Below, in pieces: positions 8,269 to 15,225 of a DNA stretch of 24,439 nucleotides. A program made the position numbers and the translations under genes. Source of the DNA: Gemmatimonadota bacterium. GTDB lineage: Bacteria; Gemmatimonadota; Gemmatimonadetes; Gemmatimonadales; Gemmatimonadaceae. Within the stretch, counting starts at the first letter, position 1. Each line of letters opens with the position of its first letter. The stretch spans positions 1 to 24,439 of the forward strand of contig JAHFCS010000004.1 in assembly GCA_023249395.1 (NCBI GenBank), in the 5' to 3' direction. The notes under the pieces are model-generated. The model did not search any database, was not told where the DNA came from, and was given only the letters and a program-made list of their open reading frames with translations.

Positions 8269-9101
8269 CGGCGTGCGGCCAGACGGATGGAAACCGCGCG
8301 ATCGCTCCGGGCCCGTGATTCGATCGCTTCCGTCACGAACCGGCGAGGCGACTGAAGTCGCATCATCAGATAGTCCACATACCGCTTGCGCGTGGCAGCC
8401 GGATCGGCGAATTCAACCGCGATCTTTGGCCCTTTCAGCAATTCATCCGGCATCGCCTCGACAACTCGAGCGACACGATCCCTGGTGAGAATTGTTGTCA
8501 TCTCTTCGTCGGCCTGCTCGATGTTCCCGCTTCCCGCCAGCAGCACATGGTCCTTGATCAAGGGAAATGGAGTTCGTGTCCGCGCGTCATCGACCGCCGA
8601 CCAGTCATGATGGGCGTAGAGCGCTGCACCGTGATCGATCAGCCATGGTCTACGATTCCATATCAGAAGATTCGGATTCCGGTGCGTCCGATCGGGATTC
8701 GTTACGAGCGCATCCAGCCATACTATCTTTGCCGCAAGCTCCGGCGTGATGAGCTCACGCGCCGCGGAAGTATCGAAGTTGAAAGCTCCATCGAGATATC
8801 GTATCCCGAAGTTGATGCCGTGACTCGCGCGCAGGAGATCCTGGATCTCAGGGTCCGGCTCCGATCGGCCGAACGTTTCGGGAACGTCGATCAGCGCCAG
8901 CTCCGGCACCGGCAGACCCAGCGCCTGGGCCAGGAGTCCGGTGATGATCTCAGCGATGAGCGCCTTCTCGCCCCGACCGGCACCGCGGAACTTCGCGACG
9001 AACAGGCCGCCGCCGTCGGTGTCGACAATTGCCGGAAGCGATCCACCCTCGCGCAGAGGCTGGACATAACGGGTAGCGGCAAAGACCGGCAGACGTGTCA
9101 C
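8265..9101 (-). CDS. HipA-like protein kinase (single kinase domain)
   Basis: A 278-residue protein resembling the kinase core of HipA without the N-terminal HipA_N/couple domain. ATRYVQPLREGGSLPAIV (residues 9-26) is the usual start of this short subfamily. GLFVAKFRG holds the likely ATP-binding Lys37. The catalytic loop VTNPDRTHRNPNLL gives Asp137 and Asn142, with the D-x4-N spacing seen in HipA (Asp309/Asn314). LIDHGAAL gives Asp156 as the metal-binding 'DFG' equivalent. All key residues are present, so it is probably an active Ser/Thr kinase; the substrate is unknown. There is no HipB-like helix-turn-helix gene beside it; the partner is the DUF3037 gene, coupled by an ATGA overlap. The start is a GTG at 9101 with no strong Shine-Dalgarno. 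A 13-bp inverted repeat flanks this start. Confidence 0.85.
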   Translation of the reverse strand: MTRLPVFAATRYVQPLREGGSLPAIVDTDGGGLFVAKFRGAGRGEKALIAEIITGLLAQALGLPVPELALIDVPETFGRSEPDPEIQDLLRASHGINFGIRYLDGAFNFDTSAARELITPELAAKIVWLDALVTNPDRTHRNPNLLIWNRRPWLIDHGAALYAHHDWSAVDDARTRTPFPLIKDHVLLAGSGNIEQADEEMTTILTRDRVARVVEAMPDELLKGPKIAVEFADPAATRKRYVDYLMMRLQSPRRFVTEAIESRARSDRAVSIRLAARR

Positions 9102-9130
9102 GCTGGTAAGCTATCGCCCCGTTATGTCCA
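9061..9130. repeat. Perfect 13-bp inverted repeat flanking the HipA-like kinase start codon
   Basis: TGGACATAACGGG at 9061-9073 (inside the kinase coding region, over codons for T-R-Y-V-Q) is the exact reverse complement of CCCGTTATGTCCA at 9118-9130 (upstream of the gene). The 44-base spacer contains the GTG start at 9099-9101. In the kinase mRNA the arms could pair into a long-loop hairpin enclosing the start. As DNA the repeats could be an operator. A perfect 13-bp match at this distance is unlikely by chance (roughly 1 in 10^4 for a span this size). Confidence 0.6.
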
Positions 9131-9140
9131 CCACCCAGGA

Positions 9141-9168
9141 GCCCGCTCCCAAAAAAACTGGAGCGGGC
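9141..9168 (-). terminator. GC-rich hairpin with A7/T7 loop after the DUF4440 gene
   Basis: GCCCGCTCC (9141-9149) and GGAGCGGGC (9160-9168) form a perfect 9-bp stem. The 10-base loop contains seven A on the plus strand (seven T on the minus strand). It begins about 20 bases past the stop of the DUF4440 gene and separates it from the kinase cassette. The stem strength fits a terminator, but the T-run is in the loop rather than after the stem, so the mechanism is uncertain. Confidence 0.5.
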
Positions 9169-9188
9169 CCTGTTCCTTCAGTCGAAGA

Positions 9189-9710
9189 TCAGGACTTGGC
9201 TGGCGGGGTTGTCGAGACGTGGCTAGAGATCTTCCATGATCCGTCGCTCTGTCGGCGGCATATGACGAGATAGTAGCCGTTGACCGTCATCGCTTTTGCA
9301 TTCGGCGGCGTCACCGTCTGCCTGAACGTACCGTAGTCGTAGGCCATGTCGCCGCTCACGACGAGGTCCTTGGAGTCGATGCTCTCGATCTTGGAGATCG
9401 GGAAGCTCTTCGCGAGGGCGGCCTGGATCTCCTGTCGGCCGCTGGCCAGAGGCGACTCGGTTCCGACAAAAGTGGCGTCGTCCGTATACATCGCCGCGAC
9501 CGCGGCCGGGTCGTTCCGGTTCGCGCCTTCCTGCCAGGCGGCGCGAACCTTGCCTAGCGCGTCTCGCGCGGTGGCGTCGCTCGCCGGAGAGGTCGCGGCG
9601 GACATCGTGTCAGTCCCGGTGCCGGCGGTGGCGGTGTCGGCTGCGGGTGTGCTGCTTTTCGTGCAGGCAGCAAGGGCAAACAAGAGGGGGATAAAGCGGG
9701 TCGGGCGCAT
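9189..9710 (-). CDS. DUF4440/SnoaL-like (NTF2 fold) lipoprotein
   Basis: A 173-residue lipoprotein. The N-terminus MRPTRFIPLLFALAAC is a signal peptide with lipobox LAAC at the Cys. A Ser/Thr/Ala-rich linker of about 35 residues (APATAS-type composition) follows. The C-terminal part has RAAWQEGANRNDPAAVAAMY, then DDATFVGTESPLASGRQEI and DMAYDYGTFRQTV, and ends near GSWKISSHVS; this is the pattern of DUF4440/SnoaL-like domains of the NTF2 fold. Such domains may bind small ligands or act as enzymes; nothing here shows which. The frame extends upstream to 9767, but ATG 9710 is chosen because GGAG lies at 9716-9719 and it gives a clean lipoprotein signal. It should be anchored in the periplasm-facing membrane. 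Confidence 0.82.
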   Translation of the reverse strand: MRPTRFIPLLFALAACTKSSTPAADTATAGTGTDTMSAATSPASDATARDALGKVRAAWQEGANRNDPAAVAAMYTDDATFVGTESPLASGRQEIQAALAKSFPISKIESIDSKDLVVSGDMAYDYGTFRQTVTPPNAKAMTVNGYYLVICRRQSDGSWKISSHVSTTPPAKS

Positions 9711-9783
9711 CTGATCTCCAGTTGAAGGTACCGAGGCTGATTCTGCACTCCCCGCCGCCTCCGTCAAGGGGTCCGGCCTAACA

Positions 9784-9824
9784 AAAGAAACCCGTCGCGC
9801 GATTTCTGCGCGACGGGCTTTTTT
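9784..9824 (-). terminator. Intrinsic terminator (probably bidirectional)
   Basis: CCCGTCGCGC (9791-9800) and GCGCGACGGG (9808-9817) form a perfect 10-bp stem with a 7-base loop. It is followed by T6 at 9819-9824 on the plus strand and by a T-rich stretch (GTTTCTTTT) on the minus strand. It lies 14 bases past the stop of the 9838-10743 lipoprotein gene, so it most likely ends that minus-strand transcript. Confidence 0.85.
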
Positions 9825-9837
9825 GGAACCAGGTGAT

Positions 9838-10743
9838 CTACTGGCAGGTCGGCATCCCGCGCGGCAGCGGGAGCGAGCAGGTCCTGGTCACTCCATTCTG
9901 GGTAATGACGATCGTCGCTGTGGCCGAGCCGTTGTAGGTGATGACTTCGCGTCGCTCGTGCGTTGTCGGTGAGCCACCGGCGATGGTGACTGTCGCCTTC
10001 ATCGCGCGAATCACGGTTCCAGCAGTCGGGTAGGTAGGCTTTCCCGACTCGAGCGGAATTATGAGACCCTTGGTCGTATCACCGACGAGACGCGCGGCGG
10101 TGAACACTCCGTCGGCATTCGTCCCACTCGTTGACTCCTCACCGCGCGATGTTCCATTGACCGTGCGCTGAGTGCTGCCGACGGCGAGACCGCTCACAGT
10201 TCGATCACTCGAGTTGTTGACTGTCGAAACGGCGCTGTCACGGCGTGTCACGGTCCCCGTCACCTGGATCTGCATGTTGATCGTGTTGGTCGTGCTGTCC
10301 GGCGCCGACTGCACCGTTCCGTCCGCTTTCGTATAGGACGCCGAGCGAGCGATGGTGAGACCTCTGTCGGTGACAGCGGCGCAGCTTACCCGGCCGGTTG
10401 CGCTCGAGAAAGTGCAGTCATTTGGTAGCCCATGAAATCCGAACGGGCCTCCGCCGAAGCCTCTTCCGAATCGGATTCCGCCGTCGAAGTCGGGACCGAT
10501 CCCACCTCCCATCATCCCGAAACCGCCCCTTTCGTGGTCGTGTCCGCGCCGCGGGGGCATGAATGCGTCGGGCGTTCCAGTATCAGGCGCGAACGTGTTG
10601 TTGGTGCTCGAGAATCCCGCCGGGAGCGTGACGAGAGCATCCGTCAACGACAACACCGACTTGGAAGGACTCGTCGTATCGAGACACGCGACGCTCAACG
10701 CAACCAACGCAGCGGCAGCCGTCCGTTGCAGTACTCCTCTCAT
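9838..10743 (-). CDS. Lipoprotein of unknown function with Gly/Phe/His-rich segment
   Basis: I do not recognise this 301-residue protein. It starts with a hydrophobic signal ending in ALVALSVAC, a lipoprotein-like Cys at residue 20. Residues about 65-105 are low complexity, rich in Gly, Phe, Asp, Arg and His (RRGHDHERGGFGMMGGG and similar). The rest is rich in Thr, Ser and Val with alternating hydrophobic residues, suggesting beta structure exposed on the envelope. Cys110 and Cys121, and two Cys near the C-terminus (TCSLPLPRGMPTC), could form disulfides. The ATG is preceded by GGAG at 10750-10753. It lies 97 bases downstream of the ECF sigma gene on the same strand, so the sigma factor may drive or be co-transcribed with it. 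A strong terminator follows. Confidence 0.7.
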   Translation of the reverse strand: MRGVLQRTAAAALVALSVACLDTTSPSKSVLSLTDALVTLPAGFSSTNNTFAPDTGTPDAFMPPRRGHDHERGGFGMMGGGIGPDFDGGIRFGRGFGGGPFGFHGLPNDCTFSSATGRVSCAAVTDRGLTIARSASYTKADGTVQSAPDSTTNTINMQIQVTGTVTRRDSAVSTVNNSSDRTVSGLAVGSTQRTVNGTSRGEESTSGTNADGVFTAARLVGDTTKGLIIPLESGKPTYPTAGTVIRAMKATVTIAGGSPTTHERREVITYNGSATATIVITQNGVTRTCSLPLPRGMPTCQ

Positions 10744-10749
10744 TGTCTT

Positions 10750-10816
10750 CTCCAGTTGCTGTTCATGTGTGCCGTTGCGGAATACATGGTGCGCATTGCG
10801 CCGGCTTCAACTGGAG
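10750..10816 (-). promoter_or_regulatory. Possible RNA hairpin masking the ribosome site of the Gly-rich lipoprotein
   Basis: CTCCAGTTG (10750-10758) and CAACTGGAG (10808-10816) form a perfect 9-bp inverted repeat, 49 bases apart, in the gap between the sigma gene and the lipoprotein gene. In the minus-strand RNA the downstream arm contains the GGAG ribosome site that lies six bases before the lipoprotein ATG, so pairing would hide it. A 9-bp match in about 100 bases can arise by chance at around the percent level. Confidence 0.35.
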
Positions 10817-10840
10817 GAACACCCCATGCTGCGCTTACCC

Positions 10841-11392
10841 CTACAGCGTGTTGCTGTCGGGCAGCCAGGGCGCCAATCGCTCCCGCAGTAATCGAAGGGC
10901 CTTGCCCATCTGCGCTTCTACCGTCTTCACTGAGATGCCGAGCACCTCCGCGATCTCGAGGTATTTGAGACCTTGAGTTCGGCTGAGCTCGAAAACCTCT
11001 CGGCAACGATCAGGAAGCGCAGCAACCGCGTCGCGGAGCGCGGCCTCTATCTCTTCCTCGACGAGGAGAGCCGGCGCCGGAGCATCGATCTCCGAGCGTC
11101 CTGCCGCGAAAGGCTGGCCGCGCTTCTCGACGCGCTCGTGCCGGAGGTGATTCAGCGCCCGATTGCGAGTCGACTGGAAGAGATAGGCCTGCGGAGAGCT
11201 CTCCCGCTCGAGCGATTCACGCCGCCGCCACAGCTCGAGCATCACGTCCTGAACGATTTCCTCGGCGATTGCCCGCGATCGAACGAGCGATTCCGCCGAC
11301 CTTACGAGGCCGGGGTACCACGCGCGGAAGATCTCATCGAACGCGCGTTCATCTCCGTGGCGGAGTCGCTCGAGAAGCTCGTTGCTTTCCAG
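10841..11392 (-). CDS. ECF-type RNA polymerase sigma factor with likely CTG start
   Basis: About 183 residues, the usual ECF size. Region 2 is NELLERLRHGDERAFDEIF, then SRAIAEEIVQDVMLELWRRR. Region 4 is ALPDRCREVFELSRTQGL, then YLEIAEVLGISVKTVEAQM (the -35-binding helix-turn-helix). It belongs to the FecI/Bacteroidetes-like ECF group. The conserved N-terminal part reads continuously up to an in-frame TGA just past 11440, but there is no ATG, GTG or TTG in it before a GTG at 11245, which is inside region 2. The only near-cognate codon at the expected place is CTG at 11392, giving (L/M)ESNELLERL. Starting at 11245 would leave 134 residues and lose most of region 2. The gene is divergent from the FecR gene, its probable regulator. 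Expected role: directs transcription of the receptor operon or neighbouring genes in response to a surface signal. Confidence 0.85.
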   Translation of the reverse strand: MESNELLERLRHGDERAFDEIFRAWYPGLVRSAESLVRSRAIAEEIVQDVMLELWRRRESLERESSPQAYLFQSTRNRALNHLRHERVEKRGQPFAAGRSEIDAPAPALLVEEEIEAALRDAVAALPDRCREVFELSRTQGLKYLEIAEVLGISVKTVEAQMGKALRLLRERLAPWLPDSNTL

Positions 11393-11438
11393 ACGTGGCT
11401 CGCGAAAGCGGGGGAAAAATGGACCTTGATCGCCTAAG

Positions 11439-11460
11439 TATAGGGTAGCTCAGCCCTATA
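11439..11460. promoter_or_regulatory. Inverted repeat in the divergent sigma/FecR promoter region
   Basis: TATAGGG (11439-11445) and CCCTATA (11454-11460) form a perfect 7-bp inverted repeat with an 8-base spacer, centred in the 103-base gap between the divergent sigma and FecR genes. Each arm contains a TATA-like element facing outward, so it could supply two opposed -10 regions or an operator serving both genes. Confidence 0.45.
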
Positions 11461-11495
11461 GTGTTTATTAGGTATATGCAGGATGCCCCGAGCCC

Positions 11496-12542
11496 ATGAG
11501 CCAGCCAGCCGACTGGGAAGTACTCGCCCGCTACGTCTCCGGCGAAAGCTCACCCGACGAATCGAAGGAGATTGAAGAGCGCCTTTCCGAGCATCCCGCG
11601 GACAAAGCGTTAATGGATGCGCTCGTGTCCGTCATCGAGCGGATGGCCGAGCAGTCCCCTGCACCAATCGATGTCGAATCCGCGCTGCTGAAAGTCAAGG
11701 CGCGACGCGATCGTCCGGAACCCCGCCCGCTGAGATTACACACCGACCCTCAAACCGCCCGGCACGAAACGCGGTGGCGGGTGCCTTTCCCCGCGATTGC
11801 GGCGGCAGCTGTCCTGATGATCGGGGCTGCCGGCTGGCTCACTTTGCGGCGCACGCAGGTCGAGCGGCCAGGCTCCCTTCCCGCTCGAATGGTGGCTACC
11901 GGCGTCGGAGTGCTCGACTCGCTGCGACTTACCGACGGTACCGGTGTCGTTCTCGGACCGCTGAGCTCGATCAACATTCTTAGGGATTACGGCGTAAGCC
12001 GACGGGAGGTCGAGGTGCGCGGAGATGTGTACTTCGAGGTCGTACATGATTCTTCGAAGCCCTTTACCACTCGCGCGGCAAATGCAACCATACAGGACAT
12101 CGGAACCCGCTTCGCCGTGCGCACCGATGCAGCCGAAGGGGTCGCAGTAACGGTGAGCGAGGGATCGGTTTCGTTGCGCGCCACACGCTCTACGGCGGCG
12201 AGTCACAGGGTTCTCAAGACGGGCGATCACGGCCTCCTGCTGCCCAACGGCCAGACTGTCAGTCGTCATGGGACCGCGGAGGATCTAGCCTGGTTGCGGC
12301 GCCAGCTCGTATTCCGCGAAGCACCGCTCACCGATGTGATCACTTCACTCCGCCGCTGGTACGGAATAGAGCTGCGCGTACCCGATACATCTCTTGCCAG
12401 CCGTCATCTCACGGCAACCTTCTCGGGTGAGCCGGCTGACAGAGTGCTGGAAGTGATTCGCCTGGTATTGGGCGCCGATATCGAGCGTCATGGCGATACT
12501 GCGATCGTTCGCCCAACAAGAGGGAACGTACAATTGAAATGA
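11496..12542 (+). CDS. FecR-family anti-sigma factor/transducer
   Basis: A 348-residue inner-membrane protein. Residues 1-50 (DWEVLARYVSGESSPDESKE and on) are a cytoplasmic anti-sigma-like segment. A single membrane helix lies at about 98-117 (FPAIAAAAVLMIGAAGWLTL). The periplasmic part holds a FecR domain (about 140-230, with REVEVRGDVYFEVVHDSSKPF and GTRFAVRT) and a C-terminal DUF4974/STN-like domain (about 264-340, FREAPLTDVITSLRRWYGIEL). FecR proteins receive a signal from a TonB-dependent receptor and control an ECF sigma factor. The gene is divergent from the sigma gene and overlaps the receptor start by four bases (ATGA at 12539-12542). A CAGGA at 11479-11483 is a weak ribosome site. 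Confidence 0.9.
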   Translation: MSQPADWEVLARYVSGESSPDESKEIEERLSEHPADKALMDALVSVIERMAEQSPAPIDVESALLKVKARRDRPEPRPLRLHTDPQTARHETRWRVPFPAIAAAAVLMIGAAGWLTLRRTQVERPGSLPARMVATGVGVLDSLRLTDGTGVVLGPLSSINILRDYGVSRREVEVRGDVYFEVVHDSSKPFTTRAANATIQDIGTRFAVRTDAAEGVAVTVSEGSVSLRATRSTAASHRVLKTGDHGLLLPNGQTVSRHGTAEDLAWLRRQLVFREAPLTDVITSLRRWYGIELRVPDTSLASRHLTATFSGEPADRVLEVIRLVLGADIERHGDTAIVRPTRGNVQLK

Positions 12543-15187
12543 TTCCTCGCGAGCGAATGCGCGGGTGCCTGTCTCTCGCATTCCTTCTTGCAGTTCCATT
12601 TCTCTTCGATGCCCCGGCAGCCGGTGCTCAATCCAGTTGCGCACCGGTAGCCCGTGGCATGTCCGCTTCACCTGCCGGCGACGAGTGGAATGGCGTGCTC
12701 GCGCGAAAAGTCTCACTTCACGGCCGCGACGTTTCCTTGCGCGAAGCGCTCGACCGGTTGGCGGCCGCGGCGCACATTCGACTTTCGTACACGGCCGAGC
12801 AATTGCCTTTGACACGGCCTGTGTGCCTTGCGTACGAATCGGCCACAGTTGGCAGCGTGCTCCTTGAGCTGCTCGCGGGAACGACGCTTCGGTCAGTCCT
12901 GGCGGGAAGTAACCAGGTCGTCCTGGCACCAACCCCGCAACCGGATGCGACCCCCGCCGCACAGACGGCGCCTGCCGTGACAATGATGAACCAGGTCGGC
13001 ATTCTCGACAGAGTTGTCGTGACCGGAAACACCGCGGGAGGCTCGGAGCGAGCTCTTCCGATCGCCCTCGATGTGATCACCGCCCAGCAGCTTTCGCAGC
13101 GTGGTGCTGGTTCGCTTTCGACCGTACTCGATGGAAACGTTCCCGGGCTGTGGCTCTGGGAGCAGTCGCCCCTGAGTCTCCTCGCGCGATATGGAAGCAT
13201 CCGCGGAGCGAGCTCCTTCGGGGTGAGCTATCCGAAGGTGTACGTGGACGGGATCGAAGCCGCAAATTCACTTCTGGTGACCCGGCTCGACCCTGAAGCC
13301 GTCTCGCGCATCGAGGTGATCCGCGGACCTCAGGGCGCAGCACTCTACGGCGCCGACGCGATCAGCGGCGTCATCAACATCGTCACCCGTCAGGAAGGAA
13401 CCGAAGGCGGCGCTCCTCGTGCGCAGCTCAACACCACGGGAGGCGCTTCCGCGAGCGCGTTTGCCGCGGGGAATGTGCTCGCCCAGAATCACACGCTGTC
13501 GTTGCGCGGAGGCTCTGGCGTTCGCTCGGCTCGGCTCGGAATATCGGTGACTACGCTCGGCGCGTTCATCCCAGACGCGTTCAGCCGGCAGGTCGCAGCG
13601 AATGGCGGTGTGCGACTCGTCGGCGCCCGCAGTGTCGTCACCGGGACGTTCCGCTTCTTCGCGCAGGATGCCCGGACACCCTCGAGTCCTCTCCTCGCAG
13701 ATTTGGTCACGACGCCTTTGTCCCAGATCGAATGGTCATTGGCGGACAGACGCTTCTCCGGCTTTGATCGCAGGCACCAGCTGCAGCCGGACTCGACTCC
13801 CCAGTCCGTGACGGCCGATTCGAGCGACAGGCAGTCCGTCCGACAGTACACGCTCGGCGGAGTTGCGACGTTTACACCAGGCGATCGATGGACCCATTCA
13901 GTCGTTGCCGGACTCGACGGCTATCGGCTGAAAAGCGGCGCCGTGCTCGACGGCCCCTTCCCGTCTCCGACTGATTCCGCTCTCCGTGCAGCCCGCGGAG
14001 CTGCCACTCGCGGAACTCTCCGCGCAAGCACAGTCGGACAATTTGGCGACAGTGAGCACACCTCGGCGACGGTTACTTTTGCGGCCGAGTACTCGCTGAT
14101 GCGGGATGAGACAGACACTGATGCTCCGTTCGCTCTCTATCGTGCCTCTGACAGAGATGGCGCCGGCGGGGACGGTACGCCGGGTGCGCCGCTGCAAAGC
14201 TCATCCTATAAGCTCGTCAACACCCGCAGCAACACGGGGTTTATCGCCCAGAGCAATCTGGCGTACCATGACGCGTTTTTCGTAAGTGGCGGACTGCGCC
14301 TCGAGCGCAATACCGGTCTCGCCAATGTCGAAGAGTTTGAGACTCTTCCAATGATCGGTACCGCATTTGTGCGCTCACTCGGCGTCGCGACCGTGAAGCT
14401 TCGCAGTGCTTACGGCAAGGGAATCCGTCCGCCGCAGACCAGTAGCCGATACGGCACGCTGATGGGTCTGAATCGATCACCAACCAGCTCCGAGCTCTCC
14501 GCGGAGAAACAGGCGGGCATCGAAGCGGGTATGGATCTGTTCGTTGGTCGGGCGATGGCATTTCATCTTACGCGCTTCGACCAGCGGGCCTCCGGGCTCA
14601 TTCAACCGGTGAGTGTTGCGCCGCCGATTACAACCGACACGATGCGTTCCCGGCGCATCGCCTATGAGTTGCAGAACGTCGGTGAGATCACGAACCGCGG
14701 ATGGGAGCTCGACGGTACCGTGAGCACCGGTCCTCTCTCGCTCGGCGCTACTTTCTCAACGGTTGACAGCAGAGTGCAGAAGATCGCGAACACGTATACC
14801 GGCGAGCTCAGGCGCGGAGACCGGATGCTCGAAGTCCCGGCTCGGACATACGGGTTGAACGCTACGATTTCTCAAAGGCGATGGTTTTCATCCTGGAGTG
14901 TCTCGCGCGCATCCGATTGGGTGAATTACGATCGGATCGCGCTGGCGGCAGCGTTCGCGAATGAAAGCCATCCAATCGGGGAATTCTGGGGGGCGCAACT
15001 CCGCACTTATTGGCGCAAGTACGACGGTGTCACGCGAGTGGGTGGCAATTTCGGCTACAATATCGCTCGTGGGCTGTCCTTCACCGTGCGCGGAGAAAAT
15101 CTGCTCGACAAGCAGGAGGGAGAGCCGGACAACATCACCGTTCTTCCGGGTCGAACCATTACCGCGGGGCTCAAGGTGAGCTTCTAG
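12539..15187 (+). CDS. TonB-dependent outer-membrane receptor with STN signalling domain
   Basis: An 882-residue protein. It has a signal peptide (hydrophobic 10-24, likely cut after AGA before Q31). An STN domain at about 54-131 (RDVSLREALDRLAAAAHIRL and on) is the part that signals to FecR in transducing receptors. A Pro/Ala linker and a TonB-box-like ILDRVVVTG (155-163) follow. The plug domain (about 170-286) has VYVDGIEAANSLLVTRLDP, then SRIEVIRGPQGAALYGADA and SGVINIVTR. The remainder is a beta-barrel ending in a C-terminal Phe (GLKVSF), the usual outer-membrane assembly signal. The ATG overlaps the FecR stop (ATGA); an internal ATG at 12557 is an alternative. No SusD-like gene follows, so it is not a standard SusCD pair. 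The ligand (iron chelate, vitamin, sugar or peptide) cannot be told. Confidence 0.92.
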   Translation: MIPRERMRGCLSLAFLLAVPFLFDAPAAGAQSSCAPVARGMSASPAGDEWNGVLARKVSLHGRDVSLREALDRLAAAAHIRLSYTAEQLPLTRPVCLAYESATVGSVLLELLAGTTLRSVLAGSNQVVLAPTPQPDATPAAQTAPAVTMMNQVGILDRVVVTGNTAGGSERALPIALDVITAQQLSQRGAGSLSTVLDGNVPGLWLWEQSPLSLLARYGSIRGASSFGVSYPKVYVDGIEAANSLLVTRLDPEAVSRIEVIRGPQGAALYGADAISGVINIVTRQEGTEGGAPRAQLNTTGGASASAFAAGNVLAQNHTLSLRGGSGVRSARLGISVTTLGAFIPDAFSRQVAANGGVRLVGARSVVTGTFRFFAQDARTPSSPLLADLVTTPLSQIEWSLADRRFSGFDRRHQLQPDSTPQSVTADSSDRQSVRQYTLGGVATFTPGDRWTHSVVAGLDGYRLKSGAVLDGPFPSPTDSALRAARGAATRGTLRASTVGQFGDSEHTSATVTFAAEYSLMRDETDTDAPFALYRASDRDGAGGDGTPGAPLQSSSYKLVNTRSNTGFIAQSNLAYHDAFFVSGGLRLERNTGLANVEEFETLPMIGTAFVRSLGVATVKLRSAYGKGIRPPQTSSRYGTLMGLNRSPTSSELSAEKQAGIEAGMDLFVGRAMAFHLTRFDQRASGLIQPVSVAPPITTDTMRSRRIAYELQNVGEITNRGWELDGTVSTGPLSLGATFSTVDSRVQKIANTYTGELRRGDRMLEVPARTYGLNATISQRRWFSSWSVSRASDWVNYDRIALAAAFANESHPIGEFWGAQLRTYWRKYDGVTRVGGNFGYNIARGLSFTVRGENLLDKQEGEPDNITVLPGRTITAGLKVSF

Positions 15188-15225
15188 AGCGCACGACGCG
15201 AGACGGGTTTCTTTGGAAAGCTGAG

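Noticed and set aside
8265..9101. Classical HipBA toxin-antitoxin operon
   Set aside because: The kinase lacks the N-terminal HipA domain and no HipB-like helix-turn-helix gene is present on either side; the partner is DUF3037.
9124..9270. Plus-strand frame beginning ATGTCCACC just past the inverted repeat
   Set aside because: It is 48 codons, antisense to the DUF4440 gene and its hairpin, has no clear ribosome site, and its sequence is Pro/Gly-rich with no motif.
10827..10892. Plus-strand short frame (21 codons) with a good GGAGGA ribosome site
   Set aside because: It lies over the end of the sigma gene in antisense. The ribosome-like site is the complement of the inverted-repeat arm and the peptide has no recognisable feature.
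10841..11440. Frameshift or pseudogene in the sigma factor
   Set aside because: The conserved frame is continuous from 10841 to beyond 11392 with both functional regions intact. Only the start codon is unusual.
12539..15187. SusC/SusD polysaccharide utilisation locus
   Set aside because: No SusD-like lipoprotein or glycoside hydrolase gene is next to the receptor, and the receptor lacks the carboxypeptidase-like domain usual in SusC.
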